The notes beneath the pieces are model-generated. The model was not told the origin of the DNA. It saw only the letters and a list, made by a program, of their open reading frames with translations, and made no database searches. The translations under genes and the position numbers were made by a program. This document shows positions 10,465-21,699 of a stretch of DNA of 64,000 bases, piece by piece (position 1 is the first letter of the stretch; each line of letters opens with the position of its first letter). The DNA lies in NCBI GenBank assembly GCA_958298945.1, contig OY282605.1:114076267-114140266 (forward strand), written 5' to 3'. The stretch comes from Atherix ibis (Eukaryota; Arthropoda; Insecta; Diptera; Athericidae).

Positions 10465-11732
10465 CGAGCTCTGTTCAAAAAGTATCGCGAATTTTGAATT
10501 TCCGGGGGTTACGATTTTCGATATTTTGTGCCGTTATGTTGATGCTCATATGTATATCTCACTTATGCCGACAAGTTCGGCCATTTTGAATGTTCAGTTA
10601 ATTTTTGACAGCTGCTTTGCTTGCACGTGTTTTGGCTCGCATTCGATTTTTGCCCATTCCAAAAAATGGATCAAAGAATCTGTATCAAATTTTATGTGAA
10701 AAACAAAATTAATTGCGCGGACGCATTCCGAATCTTGACTGTCGCATATGGTGAAGCTACCTTGGACCGAAGCAACGTTTATCGGTGGTATAAAATGTTC
10801 TCAGAGGGCGGAGAAGATGTGAACGACGAAAAACATACCGGACGCCCAAGTACGTCAACAACGGACGAAAACATTGATGAAGTGAAGAAAATCGTCGAAT
10901 CACCGTTACAGAAGTTGCTAACGACTTAAACATATCGATTGGCTCGTGCCATTCGATTTTTACCAATGATTTAGACGTGAGACGACGGGTCGCCGCGAAA
11001 TTCGTACCAAAATTGCTCAATTTTGACCAAAACAGCATCGCATTAACAGTACTAAGGAGCTGTTGGACTCTGTCCATGATGACCCAAATTTGCTCCAGAG
11101 GGTCATAACTGGTGACAAATCATGAGTTTATGGTTATGATGTGGAAACCAAAGTTCAATTATCCCAATGGAAGCTGCCGCACGAGCCAAGACCGAAAAAA
11201 GCGCGCCAAGTTCGGTCGAATGTGAAGGTTTTGCTTACAGGTTTCTTCGATTGCACGGGCGTGGTGCATCATGAGTTCTTGTCACAGGGTAGAACGGTCA
11301 ATAAGGAATATTACCTGCAAGTTATGTGCTAGTTGCGTGAAGCAATCCATCAGAAATGCCCGGATTTGTGGAAGAACAAAAATTGGCTTTTGCTATTTTT
11401 GACCAAAAACAATACACTAATAATGCCGCAGCCAGCGTATTCCCCAGATCTGGCCCCCTGTGACTTTTTCTTGTTCCCGAAACTGAAGAGCACCATGAAA
11501 TGACGACGATACACTACGATTGAGAAGATAAAGACGGCATCGAAGGAGGAGATGAATAAGATCACAAAAAATGATTTTTTTGAAGTGCTTCGAGGATTGG
11601 AAAAAACGTTAGCACAAGTGTATAATATCTGGTGGGGATTACTTTGAATGGGACAAAATATGTATTCATGACATAATAAATAATTTTTGAAAAAAAAACA
11701 AAAAATTCGCGATAAATTTTGAACAGACCTCG
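10465..11732 (+). mobile_element. Mariner B2, near full length
   Basis: 1268 bp, flanked by TA (10463-10464, 11733-11734). Ends are CGAGCTCTGTTCAAAAAGTA and its inverted partner. This is the longest B copy with both of its own ends. The transposase is broken, and it belongs to the B2/B3/B4 group that lost the second catalytic Asp. Confidence 0.9.
10666..11690 (+). pseudogene. Mariner B2 transposase, broken
   Basis: Starts MDQRICIKFYVKNKINCADA at 10666; the helix-turn-helix region is readable to GRPSTSTTDEN. A 13-bp loss near 10895 shifts the frame. The first Asp motif reads TGDKS then a TGA in place of the expected Trp. Another stop (TAG, near 11329) sits in the VMCxLRE stretch and is shared with B3. 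At 11393-11396 the block holding the HHDNAP motif is missing. The C-terminus reaches a stop at 11690. The normal length is about 345 residues. It is inactive. Confidence 0.85.
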
Positions 11733-11779
11733 TATTATGACAAAAGAACATTATATCCACTAAAACTAGATTAATGTAA

Positions 11780-12620
11780 CTGGTCAAAAACAGTTTTCAG
11801 CTGAAGTATTTGCTAAACATTTGGTAAATACTTTTGCTCCACATGATGATATAGAAGACAAATCACATACTAACAAAATTATCGAAGAACTAGTATTCCC
11901 AATCCCTATGAGTCTTTCTTCCAAAAATTTTAAGTCCTCGGAAATTAAATCTGCAATTTCGTGCCTTCCCAATAAAAAAAAAACTCCTGGTTATGATCTT
12001 ATAACAGCTTCTATCCTGAAGCAAATTTCCTGAAAAACTTTAGTTTTAATTTCTTACTCTGGAAATTTTCTATCTTAAAAATGATTGCTAAACCCAATAA
12101 ATCCGGTAATTCTCCTTCTTCTTATAGACCTATCAATCTCCTATAAAAACGACTCTCTCCATTCCTAGATAATGAAATAATTATTTCTGATCACCAATTT
12201 GCTTTCCGATCTGAATGCTTCACAAATTCAGCAATGCCATTGTGTTTGTTGATCACATTGTATCATCTCTTACAGAGGAAAGAGTATTGCCCAGGAGTAT
12301 TTTTAGATATATTCCAAACTTTTGATCGTGCGTGGCATTCTGGGCTTCTCTGAAAACTCAAGAGCTTCCTTCCTTCAACATACTACCGTATCATAAATTC
12401 ATATCTCTCCCAACGTTATTTCCAAGTTGAAATTAATTCAGACTCTTGCGAAATATATCTTATTTTAGCTGGAGTCCCACAAGGTAGTATTTTCAGTCCC
12501 ATTTTATAAAATATTTATATTATATAACCAGATATCCTTCTGGTTTTTGAAATAGATTTTATTAACGGCTGTTCAGGATGTTAAAACGGAATAATAAATA
12601 TTAACGTTTCTAAACAAATT
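11780..12620 (+). pseudogene. Jockey-type LINE reverse transcriptase remnant (G2)
   Basis: Broken plus-strand RT, beginning AEVFAKHLVNTFAPHDDIED, then SLSSKNFKSSEIKSAIS with PNKKKTPGYDLITASILKQI. Later segments include SYRPINLL, GVFLDIFQTFDRAWHSGL and AGVPQGSIFSPIL. These follow the fingers-palm order of jockey-clade ORF2. The frame carries a stop at about 12031 and several frameshifts. Mariner B2 ends about 50 bp upstream, so its insertion may have removed the 5' part. No poly-A-like tail or target duplication was found. Confidence 0.8.
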
Positions 12621-12639
12621 ATGTACTCTCCTATCGGGG

Positions 12640-13140
12640 TATAACTGGTACCATGTACATCTAATTTTTACTATAACGTTGCTGCTTAATTTATGTGCAG
12701 CGGCAGACTTTTTATAGCTTCCCTAATCTTGATAAAATTTTAATGTAAGTTATTTTGCGATCAATTGCAGTAATACTTCTAATCTCAAAATATAGTAAAT
12801 TGTTCTTTTGTTATCATTTCAAATAATATTAGTACTGAAACGTATATTCTAAGCGTCATGACACCAAAGGCCATATGGCAGCAAAGGATATCGGAACAAG
12901 GAGAACTGTGTTTTTTTGGGGACCATGCCGTAGTGGGATTCGAATCCAAAAAAAAATAAATAAAGTAAATATAAATAATATAAATTTATTAATTTATATT
13001 ATTTATATTTAGGATGGCCACTAAAAAATTAGGGGTCTGACAAAATTCATAACTTGTTCATTTTTAATTTTTTCTTTTCTTTTATAGGTTGTAGGATCAA
13101 AAAATTTATTGACTTTTTCTATTCTAGCGAAAAATCAATT
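12640..13140. other. Spacer with a palindrome and a B-box-like motif
   Basis: No gene. The palindromic GGATTCGAATCC-like motif near 12940 resembles a tRNA T-loop, but no tRNA arms fold around it. A 21-bp perfect inverted repeat follows at 12966-13011. Confidence 0.45.
12966..13011. repeat. Perfect 21-bp inverted repeat, 4-nt loop
   Basis: Arms 12966-12986 and 12991-13011 (arm begins TAAATATAAATAATATAAAT) are exact reverse complements. All A/T, so chance formation is easier than for the hairpin at 4515. Confidence 0.75.
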
Positions 13141-13214
13141 ATTCAAACTTAGAAGTAACTGCAATATTTTATGTCGGAATATCTCCTGGCGATAATATGA
13201 TTCAGAGCCTATTA

Positions 13215-14320
13215 ACAGGTTTATAAGCTTAAATCCGCTGTTTGGTCATAGATGGAGTGAGTGTGCGTTTTAAGCTAGCATGGGCACACCATACTTTTTT
13301 TTATGAGTTTGACATCTACCAACATTAATCAGTACACATTGTCAGCAATTTCTTACAAAAACATATATTTTTCCTTTGGTAATCATGTCTAGTCTTGTGC
13401 CAGAAAAAGAGCATATGCGGGAAGCTCTGCATTTCTGCTTTAATTTGAAGATATCGGCTGCCGAAAAACATCGAATGCTTATGGTGACAGTGCTTTATCG
13501 GAAACAATGTGCGGGGATTGGTTTCATCGGTTTAAAGACGGCAATTTTGACTTGTGGGGCAAGAAGCGTGCAAATCGGCCTAGGAAGGTTGAGGACCATC
13601 AATTGCAGGCTCTTTTGGACGAAGACGATACCCAATCGCAAAAAATGCTCGCGGAGCAATTGGGTGTTACTCAACCAGCCATTTCCGTGCGTCTGCGTGC
13701 TATGGAGAAGATTGAAAAGATCGGAAAATGGATGCCGCATGAATTGAACAATAGGCAGATGGAGCGACGCCAAAACACATGCAAAATCTTACTCGCCAGA
13801 CAAAAAAGAAACCATCAATCCATCAACATCTTCCCCAAGACCAAATCGCTTCGGACAGAAGACGATGCTGTGCGTTTGATGGGATCAGCAGGGTCTCGTC
13901 TACTATGAGATGTTGAAACCTGGTGAAACTGTTAATTCCCACCGCTACCACCAATAACTGATCAAAATGCACCGTGCTCTGCGTGAAAAAAGGACGGATT
14001 ATCAACAAAGACATGACAAGCTGATTTTCCTCCACAACAACGCACCATCGCACACGTCAAAAATGTTCCGACTACCAGCTGTTTTCGTCGATGGGCCACG
14101 CGCTCGCTGAGCAGCACTTCGATTCTTACGAAGACGTCCGAAAATGGCTTGATGAGTGGTTTGGCTCAAAAGAGAAGGATTTTTTTTGGCGTGGTATCCA
14201 CAAATTGCCCGAGAGATGGGAAAAATGTATAGCTAGCAAGGGCAAGTACTTTGAATAAATTTGTGAAAAAAACAGTTATTTTTTTGACTAAAAAACAGTG
14301 GATTTAAACTTATAAACCGG
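13215..14320 (+). mobile_element. Mos1-like mariner C1, internally deleted
   Basis: Flanked by TA (13213-13214, 14321-14322), with inverted ends ACAGGTTTATAAGCTTAAAT and CCGGTTTATAAGTTTAAAT. The encoded protein resembles the mauritiana (Mos1) subfamily throughout. Sequence on its right side is a Tc3-like transposase (I1), so it appears to be inserted into or beside that older element. Confidence 0.88.
13385..14258 (+). pseudogene. Mos1-like C1 transposase, deleted
   Basis: Starts MSSLVPEKEHMREALHFCFN at 13385 and ends YFE-stop at 14258. The helix-turn-helix and ALLDEDDTQSQKMLAEQLGV linker are clear, with one frameshift near 13490. Two deletions remove function. One (near 13810) takes out the block with the first Asp motif (TGDEKW in Mos1). 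Another (near 14063) joins SHTSKM directly to the DYxLFSSMGHALAEQ region. The HDN motif of the second Asp is changed to HNN. Confidence 0.85.
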
Positions 14321-14322
14321 TA

Positions 14323-14980
14323 GACATTTGGTTGGAAAGAACTGGAACAGTTGGCTATTTTTCGGAAAGAGATCCTAAGTGAATTGTACGCACTGACATA
14401 ATGGTGGAAGCTGTACATCAGAGTGTCCTTCAGGATAGAAGGCAATTGAAACTGGATTTAAAAAGCTCGAACACAAGATCCTTAGCATCTACAGTACACC
14501 ATTCGATAATAAGTAATGAGACACCCATTTATGAGAGCATCAATTGCATCCCTAAAAATGTACTGTTTTAATGGCTGAAAGGTTTATCGGACTTTTTTTT
14601 GTTGAAAATAATGAATATCAACTAAAAAGAGCTAACGGGCGCCTATATAGGACAGTGATTGAAATTTTTTTTTCGAGCGATCAAAGATAATCGGGAGTTA
14701 TGATTCCAACAGGATGGAACTACCGCAAAAAATGTTCAGTGGACGAATAATTTCAAAAAATTCTAAACTTTTTTTGAACTCTATATTCAGTTGATTTAAT
14801 GACGAAAAACGGGTTTATATAAATAAACCTCCAACAATTCCAGAACTAAATGAGAACATTCGAACCAAAATGCTACGTTTAGCACCTGAGTGAGACCTCG
14901 CATACAATAATGGAAACTGCTCTGAAAAGACCTTTAAATTTGTAACCAAGAAAATGGTAGTCTATTAAAGGTGGTTTTTT
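14323..14980 (+). pseudogene. Tc3-like transposase remnant I1
   Basis: Read in mixed frames: WLERTGTVGYFSERDPK, then MVEAVHQSVLQDRRQ (helix-turn-helix and linker), later a LYRTVIE stretch, FQQDGTTAKN (second Asp motif near 14710) and INKPPTIPELNENIRTKMLR with a MET-like tail. The order is that of DUF4817-type Tc3-like transposases, but the sequence differs from family F. The part between linker and second Asp is shortened. Frameshifts are frequent. Confidence 0.65.
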
Positions 14981-14990
14981 TTTCACACAT

Positions 14991-15734
14991 AATACTAAAA
15001 CAAAAATCCATTAATTAATTATATTTCCAATTAAAATAATAATAAATTTAAAAAAACGTTTATTTAAGAAATTATTTTTGTTATAAAACTATTCAGAGTC
15101 TTTCAGTGGCTGACTACCATTCAGATTTATTTATTAGTAAATTTATTAATATTTTATAATTTTTAGGAGTTTTTAAAAATAACATAATTTCATTTACTCG
15201 TATTTCAACTGCTTCTAATATAATGTATTAATGGAAAGGGTGATTATCTAATAGAGTGCATTGTTAAAGCTTTTTAGAACTCAATTGTTAAGAGGTGCAA
15301 AAAAATTACTATGTGATCTTATAAATGCTTTATCAGCCATTTAATCAGTTAAAATAAAAGGAAATCATAGAAAAAAAACATTGAATACATAATATTTTGT
15401 GGATTTTTGTTCCTTATCAGCTTAATTAGAATGTGTACATAGTATTAACGGCTGAGATTTAATCAAAAATACGTATACAAAATTCTCTCATAAAATGTAA
15501 AAATAAATTGCAACAAAAAACGTGTATATTATTTTTATATTATTAACTAAAAATTATTATAAATAATGCGCAAAATTAATAGGAGTAAATATAAGAGTTT
15601 TGGTTTAGTGCTAATGATAATAAAACAAAAAATATATCCAATTTGCACGTTTGAAAGTAAAATTAAATATAGCAAAATGAAAATTTAGATTTTAATAAAA
15701 TTTTTCAAAATTATATTGCTCAAGTCATGTCATT
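14991..15734. other. AT-rich spacer
   Basis: Nothing recognised apart from A/T runs. Confidence 0.5.
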
Positions 15735-16400
15735 AATTATAAAATATAATATTATTTAAATAGGTGCCACGAGACTTCTTGCTGGACTCGATCCTTTTAA
15801 GATAATTTTTTTAATGTATTTTTCGCACATTTCATTGCTTTCAAATTCGATGACTATCTGCGTAAACTGAATTATTAACATAGCTTTAGAAGAAAAACTC
15901 CAATATCATCAAATCGTGGGAATTTTTGCCAAAATTTACCATGTTATGCGGCTTGTAGTGCCGTTTTGTTAAAGTCATGTAGAGACCATATTAAAATATT
16001 CAAGTTCAGATAAAAAAATTGATTATCTTATATCTGAAGTGCATATTTTCAAAGAAATATTGTCTAATACCACATTTAGATTAAAATGCTAATAGACAGT
16101 CATTTTTCGAAAAAACAATTGCTTCTTCATGATTACTTGTGGATTTTTAGAGCCCAAATATGGCATTTTGAATTATTGACGTTTCCACTGAGCGAAAAAT
16201 TAGTCTCACGATAGAATCACCACCACTTTTTTAAAAAGTTTTTACAATTTTTATGCACTGTTTATTTAATTAATTTATAAATACTATAAAATGGCAAACT
16301 ATATACTAAATAAATATTATCTGTAATAATATTTATATTTCACAACTATCCATATAAAAGGCTGTACTTTCCATACCATAAAATGGATAATCTTTTATTT
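15735..16400 (-). pseudogene. Tc3-like transposase remnant F4
   Basis: On the minus strand, going down from 16400: a conserved leader with TTTGCCATTTTA, a first-Asp area decayed to ETNF, HIWGSKNPQVIMKKQL, a YFFEN stretch, a degenerate third-Asp segment reading HDLMILEFFF, NNSVYADS, and a C-terminus reading IESSKKSRGTYLNNII. The last matches the usual CxxSRGGHLNDIIFHT end of this family, so the C-terminal border is near 15740. Stops and frameshifts occur throughout. Confidence 0.7.
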
Positions 16401-16936
16401 ATGATGTAACATAGTTTAGGGGTAGTTCTAATGATTTTTAAATATCGAAAATATTTGCTTAAGTGTATTTTTTGAAAAGTATTTTTTTCTTTTTTTCATA
16501 GATTCTTCTAATAGTTTTTCAAAATATTATTAAAAATGCTAAAATTAACACTATTAACTCGACTCGAATAAGGAGAAAAAGGGTTTTTGGAAAATTATCT
16601 TAATTTATAAGAATATTATTATATAATTTCTGTTTTTTTATTAAAAAGATAAATAAATAAAAAACGGAAATGATGGAATGCACAAGAGGTCATTATATCA
16701 ATTGCTGTAGTTGCTATACAATGCATTGATATTGACTAAGAGTTAAATAATTGAAGGAAGATCACCACTAACTACTCTTTGTAATCCATTTTATACTATG
16801 TTACGATGAGAAGTTGCGATAAGACTTTCGTCGTGAATTTATTGATTAAAAATATGCAAAAATTAAACGATTTTTTTTGAAAGATAAGAGATCGTGTGGA
16901 TGAATTTAATTTTAATATTAAAAAAATATTAAAAAT
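16401..16936. other. AT-rich spacer
   Basis: No coding or repeat structure recognised. Confidence 0.45.
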
Positions 16937-17655
16937 TTGCTGCACATAAATGAAGGCAAAATAAAGTTCATGGGAGCAGCGTCGCCATTGAAGACGACAT
17001 TGAAGGCAAAAACAGTTGGTGTTAGTTGCATTCAGGCAGGATATTATAGAGGATTGAACTATTTCTTGGGCTGTATGGCATGTGGTTCCGTCGGGTCAAA
17101 CCACATGTTATCCATATCCATATCTTCCAATTCAGCCACAAAAAAACTGAATTATCATGTCGCGGTAGTGAGCACCATTAACCGTTATTGCCTAATGAAT
17201 TGCATTTTCGAAGAAGAATGGTCCGATGATGCCACCAGGCCAAAATCCGCACCAAACAGTAACACCTTGTGGATGCATTTTCTCAACCCCAAATGTGACA
17301 ATTTTGTCGATTAACTAAGCCATCAAGAGAAAATGAGCCTCACCGCTGAATGTTGTCGATTAACCTCATCAAGATGAAAATTAGCCTTACCGCTGAAGAT
17401 GGTCATGAAAAATGAGCCTCACCGCTGTAGATGAAGATGAAAATGAGCTTCACCGCTAAAGATGGCAATTAAGTAAGCCATCAAGATGAAAATGAGCCTC
17501 ACCGCAGAATAATGAAAACGCGTTGTTCTTTTGTTCAGTGCTCCATTTTAATAACCCTGAACTGTCAGCTGTCACCCAATATTTTTTTTTGTTGGTAACA
17601 CTTTACCGCATCAATGGCGCCCAATTTAAATCTTTCCTAAAGTTTGGAACACTCT
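16937..17655 (-). mobile_element. Tc3-like element F2, deleted and locally amplified
   Basis: The minus strand has an ATG at 17546 followed by the family start (MEH, stop, TKEQRVFII), then jumps directly to the first-Asp region, so most of the helix-turn-helix is gone. The first-Asp motif (GEAHF in place of DEAHF) is repeated about five times in 17331-17512. Then follow VTVWCGFWPGGIIGPFFFEN, ITVNGAHYRDMI and a decayed second-Asp region near 17090. The leader 17547-17655 matches those of F1 and F3 (GTAAAGTGTTACC region). Confidence 0.75.
17331..17512 (-). repeat. Short tandem amplification of the first-Asp coding segment
   Basis: GAGCCTCACCGCTG, or a near variant, starts at 17335, about 17391, 17414, 17445 and 17494, with irregular spacing of 23-56 bp. 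Several copies carry neighbouring AAGCCATCAAGATGAAAA sequence. Reverse-complemented, each encodes SGEAHF, the transposase segment around the first catalytic Asp. Confidence 0.75.
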
Positions 17656-17949
17656 ATAGCTGCAAAGGAGTTAACAAAAATTTTCTATTTGAGGTCAAGG
17701 CTGGCAGTCGATAAAAACATAACGGAAAAAAATCCGTGCACAGTTGCTGGCAGCCAACAGAGCCTACATCAGTCAGTCTAGATAATTCGCTCGAAAATTC
17801 TGCTGCTGTACAGGACAATAGTCTCGCCAGTCCTCCTGTATTATTCAGAAATTTGGGTTCTCAGCAAAAACTAGAGGAGGATCTTTTAAAGAATTTGTGT
17901 CTCCCTGCATGAGGATGGACAATGCCGCAGTCTGTTTCACGTAGAGAAC

Positions 17950-18180
17950 CTGGAGCCCGGTTGTGGCTCAAATTGTGCTGAATTGGCTTCAGTGGACTGG
18001 ACACTTAATCTGAATGGATGAGGAAGATCCTGCTCGAAAAGTTTACAGTGGGACTCTATTTATAGTCTAAGAAGATAAGGTAAGCGCTAGCCAAGACTAC
18101 AAAAACATGCTTGGAGTGTCGAACTGGAAGATTGTGGGGCTTGAAGCCGGGACGTCTAGAGTTCTTTGATTTAGAGAATC
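17950..18180 (+). pseudogene. LINE reverse transcriptase C-terminal remnant (O1)
   Basis: In one main frame the plus strand reads W-TGHL-WMDEEDPARKVYSG, then LGVSNWK. This resembles the C-terminal region WxGHxxRMDxxRxxKxxxxG ... LGVRNWR of RTE/CR1-like LINE polyproteins. It is short and broken, with no RT core. The call rests on this motif alone. Confidence 0.4.
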
Positions 18181-20290
18181 AAACGATTGATAATGATAAT
18201 TAAAAAATAGTTATAATATTTTTCCCGTTAAAAATTGAATTTTTTTTAAACTTTTCGTTTTTCAATGAAACTTTTCAGAACGAAATTATGTGCGACGGCA
18301 ACATTTAACATTCTTACGAATATCGAACGGAAGGTGGGGGGGAAGGGGGGATGGCATTAATGATATTTTTGAGAGGATTTTAGATTGAAAGGATTGGATT
18401 CGTAGTAGAACCTTTAATTAATAATTTTTTAATTATAATAATTATAATTTTTTAACATTTGTTTTGATGTTTTGATTTGATTAAAAATTAAAGTTTTACA
18501 CATAAGAAAAATTGTAACTTTAGAATTTTCATCTTCCTTAAAAATTTGCCCGAAATTGATGGAAATTTTTGAACGCATATATGTATACGTGCATATGCAA
18601 TTGAATTTTACGTTCTATTACAAGCGAATATGTGAAAAGAAAACCGCCATTTATAGAAAGAGAAAGGCTCACTCACCCCCTTTAACTTTGTTATGCAAAT
18701 TTCGATGTCGTTTGAAGATAGTACATAGAACCTACCTAACCCTCGGGATTTTGACATTTGCTCATACAAGGACACTTACTCGTGGTTTAGCATGTGGCAG
18801 AAGCCCACTTACACACACATTCATACATACAAATATTACTTTTGGCCTTGTCGTCTTGTGAATGATTCATTCACCTTTGCAAATCGCTTGTTGCAATTGA
18901 ACGAAAATTCCAAACGCACTTTTTTATCGTCTAAAAAGCACACGTGGAAAGCTACTGCACTAAGAAAACAACACTGGCACCTACGCATGCACACACTGTC
19001 ATTTTATTCGCCGAAGAGATGGCGGAAGTATAATTGGAAGCTTTTTTATTTAGGGAATTTCAGCAAACCATTTTCTCAGCTGGACTCTGGCCCAATAAGA
19101 TAAACGGTTGCGTTTGCAGTGCAACCGAGCAGCTGAGCAACAGCTTCGCAAAGTCAGACAAGTCGACCTGCTGCTGATGGTGGTGCTGGACAAACTTTTC
19201 CGTGAATCATACTCGGCTAAAACGTATACCAACAACACCATTTCGACCATTTCTGATATGAGCACCCAACAAATACGATGCATATTCGACCAAATCGTAT
19301 TTCAGTGTGTGTATGTGACATTTCTATGTGTATGCTAACATATGTTTCGAATGCTCGCACGGATATGTTTATAAATATGATTTTCAATTTGTTGTTTACA
19401 TGCTCTCACTCATATTTTCATATGTATAGATATGTAGATAAGGTTTGTGCCAATGTATTAATATTTTAGGTACATATGCACAAACTCGTATGCGATTGAC
19501 TGACTGACTAGCTGCCGGCACAAAGCTTTTACGTTCGCTTTCGATCCGGCTCCGTTTAATTATGTGACAACTGTTGACCGTATCGCATGTGGCGTGTGTA
19601 GTGTATACTCGTTGTGGACTACATGATTAGAACGACAAAAGCAACAAACCACAATCGTCATCACATTAAATCGTTTCTTTCATTTTTAAAAAAAAAAATT
19701 TTTTTTGATAAATTTTGTCGTCAATAAAAGAGCGTGATCGTTTTTGAGCAGGATTTATTTTTCTTAGAGACACATACATAGTCGTGTGACTATCGTTATC
19801 CTTTCTACGGTCAAATAATAAAGAAAACATTAAAACATATTTGATAATTCGGTAAATTTTCTTACAAAGTTCACTCATTTTTCATAATTTATAATTATTA
19901 TTTGAAAATAATTCGAAAAGTATTCATATTATTTGTGAAAGATTAATTTTTTCTTCTTCTAAATAAGAATTAATATAGTATGGTATAAAATTTGTTATAA
20001 ATCATATTTAGATTTTTGTTTTTAATAAATATTAAAACAATTTTGTTATTGAAAAGTGTTAATGGAATTATAGCAAATCAAATAAAAAGTGAATTGTAGA
20101 TTATTTTCTTTATTAATATTAATAATATTAAAAATCATAAACTGTGAAAATAAATTGTGTATTGTTGTCGGGGGGGAAAAAAGCGGTTTCAAGCTTGTTT
20201 TTTCGGAAATAATTCCACGAAATTTTTAACAAAAACTAAAGGATGATTTAAGAAAATCATTAAAATTTCAAGGAACAAAACTAACGTAAG
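18181..20290 (+). other. Unannotated region with possible host 5' exon character
   Basis: 18556-19660 is less AT-rich than its surroundings and contains CA/CATA microsatellite, CAG-rich sequence (19110-19190) and a CGCTTTCGATCCGGCTCCG patch near 19530. Frames on both strands (for example 19108-19338 plus, 19050-19283 minus) have no recognisable domain. A CTAACGTAAGT sequence at about 20281 has the form of a splice donor. A non-coding first exon of a host gene is possible but unproven. Confidence 0.25.
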
Positions 20291-21699
20291 TGGTTAGAAA
20301 TATTATAAATATATAACGAAATATACGAGAATATATACTATAAATACTTATATTTATGATTGTGTTTTTCAAAATTTACATTTTTACGTGAAATAAAAAC
20401 TGATAACGCGATAAATCAATTTTCTGATTTCGATTTCTTAGTATTATCAAAATGCATGAGTATTATTCCATTTCTTTTAATAAAATGTTTGTACATACAT
20501 TAAATGTTGATAATAATAATAATAATAATAATAAAGTATCGTTGCTAATGTTTTAGGTTTTTTTTTTTACTTATAAAATAGGAAAGATAATCAATATTAA
20601 ATATAGAGATTAAATTTAAAAATTAATTAATAATAGTATTAGTTGAAGTTTGTTTATTTTGTGTACGGAAAATATATAATAATAATAATAAATATGAAGT
20701 ACAATAGAGGAAAATTTCTATAATAATATTTGAAAAAAAAAATAAAAATAAATAATATTTGTTATATTAAATATATTTTTGTGTATGAAAAATATTTATA
20801 AAAATAAATATATATATATATACAATTTCTTCAATTTTTGTTGGTTTAAAAAATCATTTATTTCGTACGGAAAAACAGAAACTCTTATAATATATGGAAA
20901 ACATTAAGTGTCAAGCGGGAAATTTATGAAATAATTTATTCATTCAAATTAATTTTACCTACAAACATATATATAACGAGAAGGATTCCATTAATATTTT
21001 GGATTTATTTATAAAAAAATATTGTTTTATCATATGGGTAAGTTATATATTTATTTGAGCATTTTTTATTTTAAAAGTTCGAAGAAAGGCCATTTTAAAA
21101 AAAAAAATATTCTATTTTTTAAATAGAAAAGCTGTTTTTTTTATACCTTTTATTTTATATTCCATTTTTTTTTCATAAACTTATATTAAATTGCTGTAAT
21201 AAAATAAGTAGTTTTAATAAAATAAAAATTCACTATGGATAAAATTGTTTATATAAAATTGGTTAAGGGTGTAAATTTGCACTTAGTAATTTTGCAAAAA
21301 AAATTATTTTCTTTTTTTAATTATTTTTTAGTAATTTTGCAAAAAAATTATTTCAAGAATTTTATTGATTATATTGTAATATACAATAAAAAAGAAAACA
21401 GATTAAAAATTATTTATGTAATGTGAGAGCTTAAATGAAATTGGTCTTTTCTAAAATTGAATAATTTTTTTTGGAAAGTAAACTTTTGATTATTTTTACA
21501 ACATATTTTTTTTTTTTGTAAAAATAATCAAAAATATAGATTGTGTTCTGAAAAGTTAAGTTAAATATAATATATATTAAATAATTCAGATTTTGATAAA
21601 TATTTTGCATAGTTATTTTGCGTAGATCTTGGCTATTATGTAAAAAATTTAAAATTATTCAAATAGTTATTTTAGGTTACTTTTGATTACGTCAAGGAT
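20291..21699. other. Extremely AT-rich spacer
   Basis: Contains (ATA)n near 20510-20540 and 20680, and long A/T runs. No gene recognised; the frame at 21235-21426 is low complexity. Confidence 0.5.

Noticed and set aside
12930..12960. tRNA gene suggested by GGGATTCGAATCC
   Set aside because: Only the T-loop-like motif is present; no acceptor, D or anticodon arm folds on either strand.
14323..14980. Assigning I1 to family F
   Set aside because: Motif order is the same but residues and nucleotide sequence differ from the F copies, so it is kept separate.
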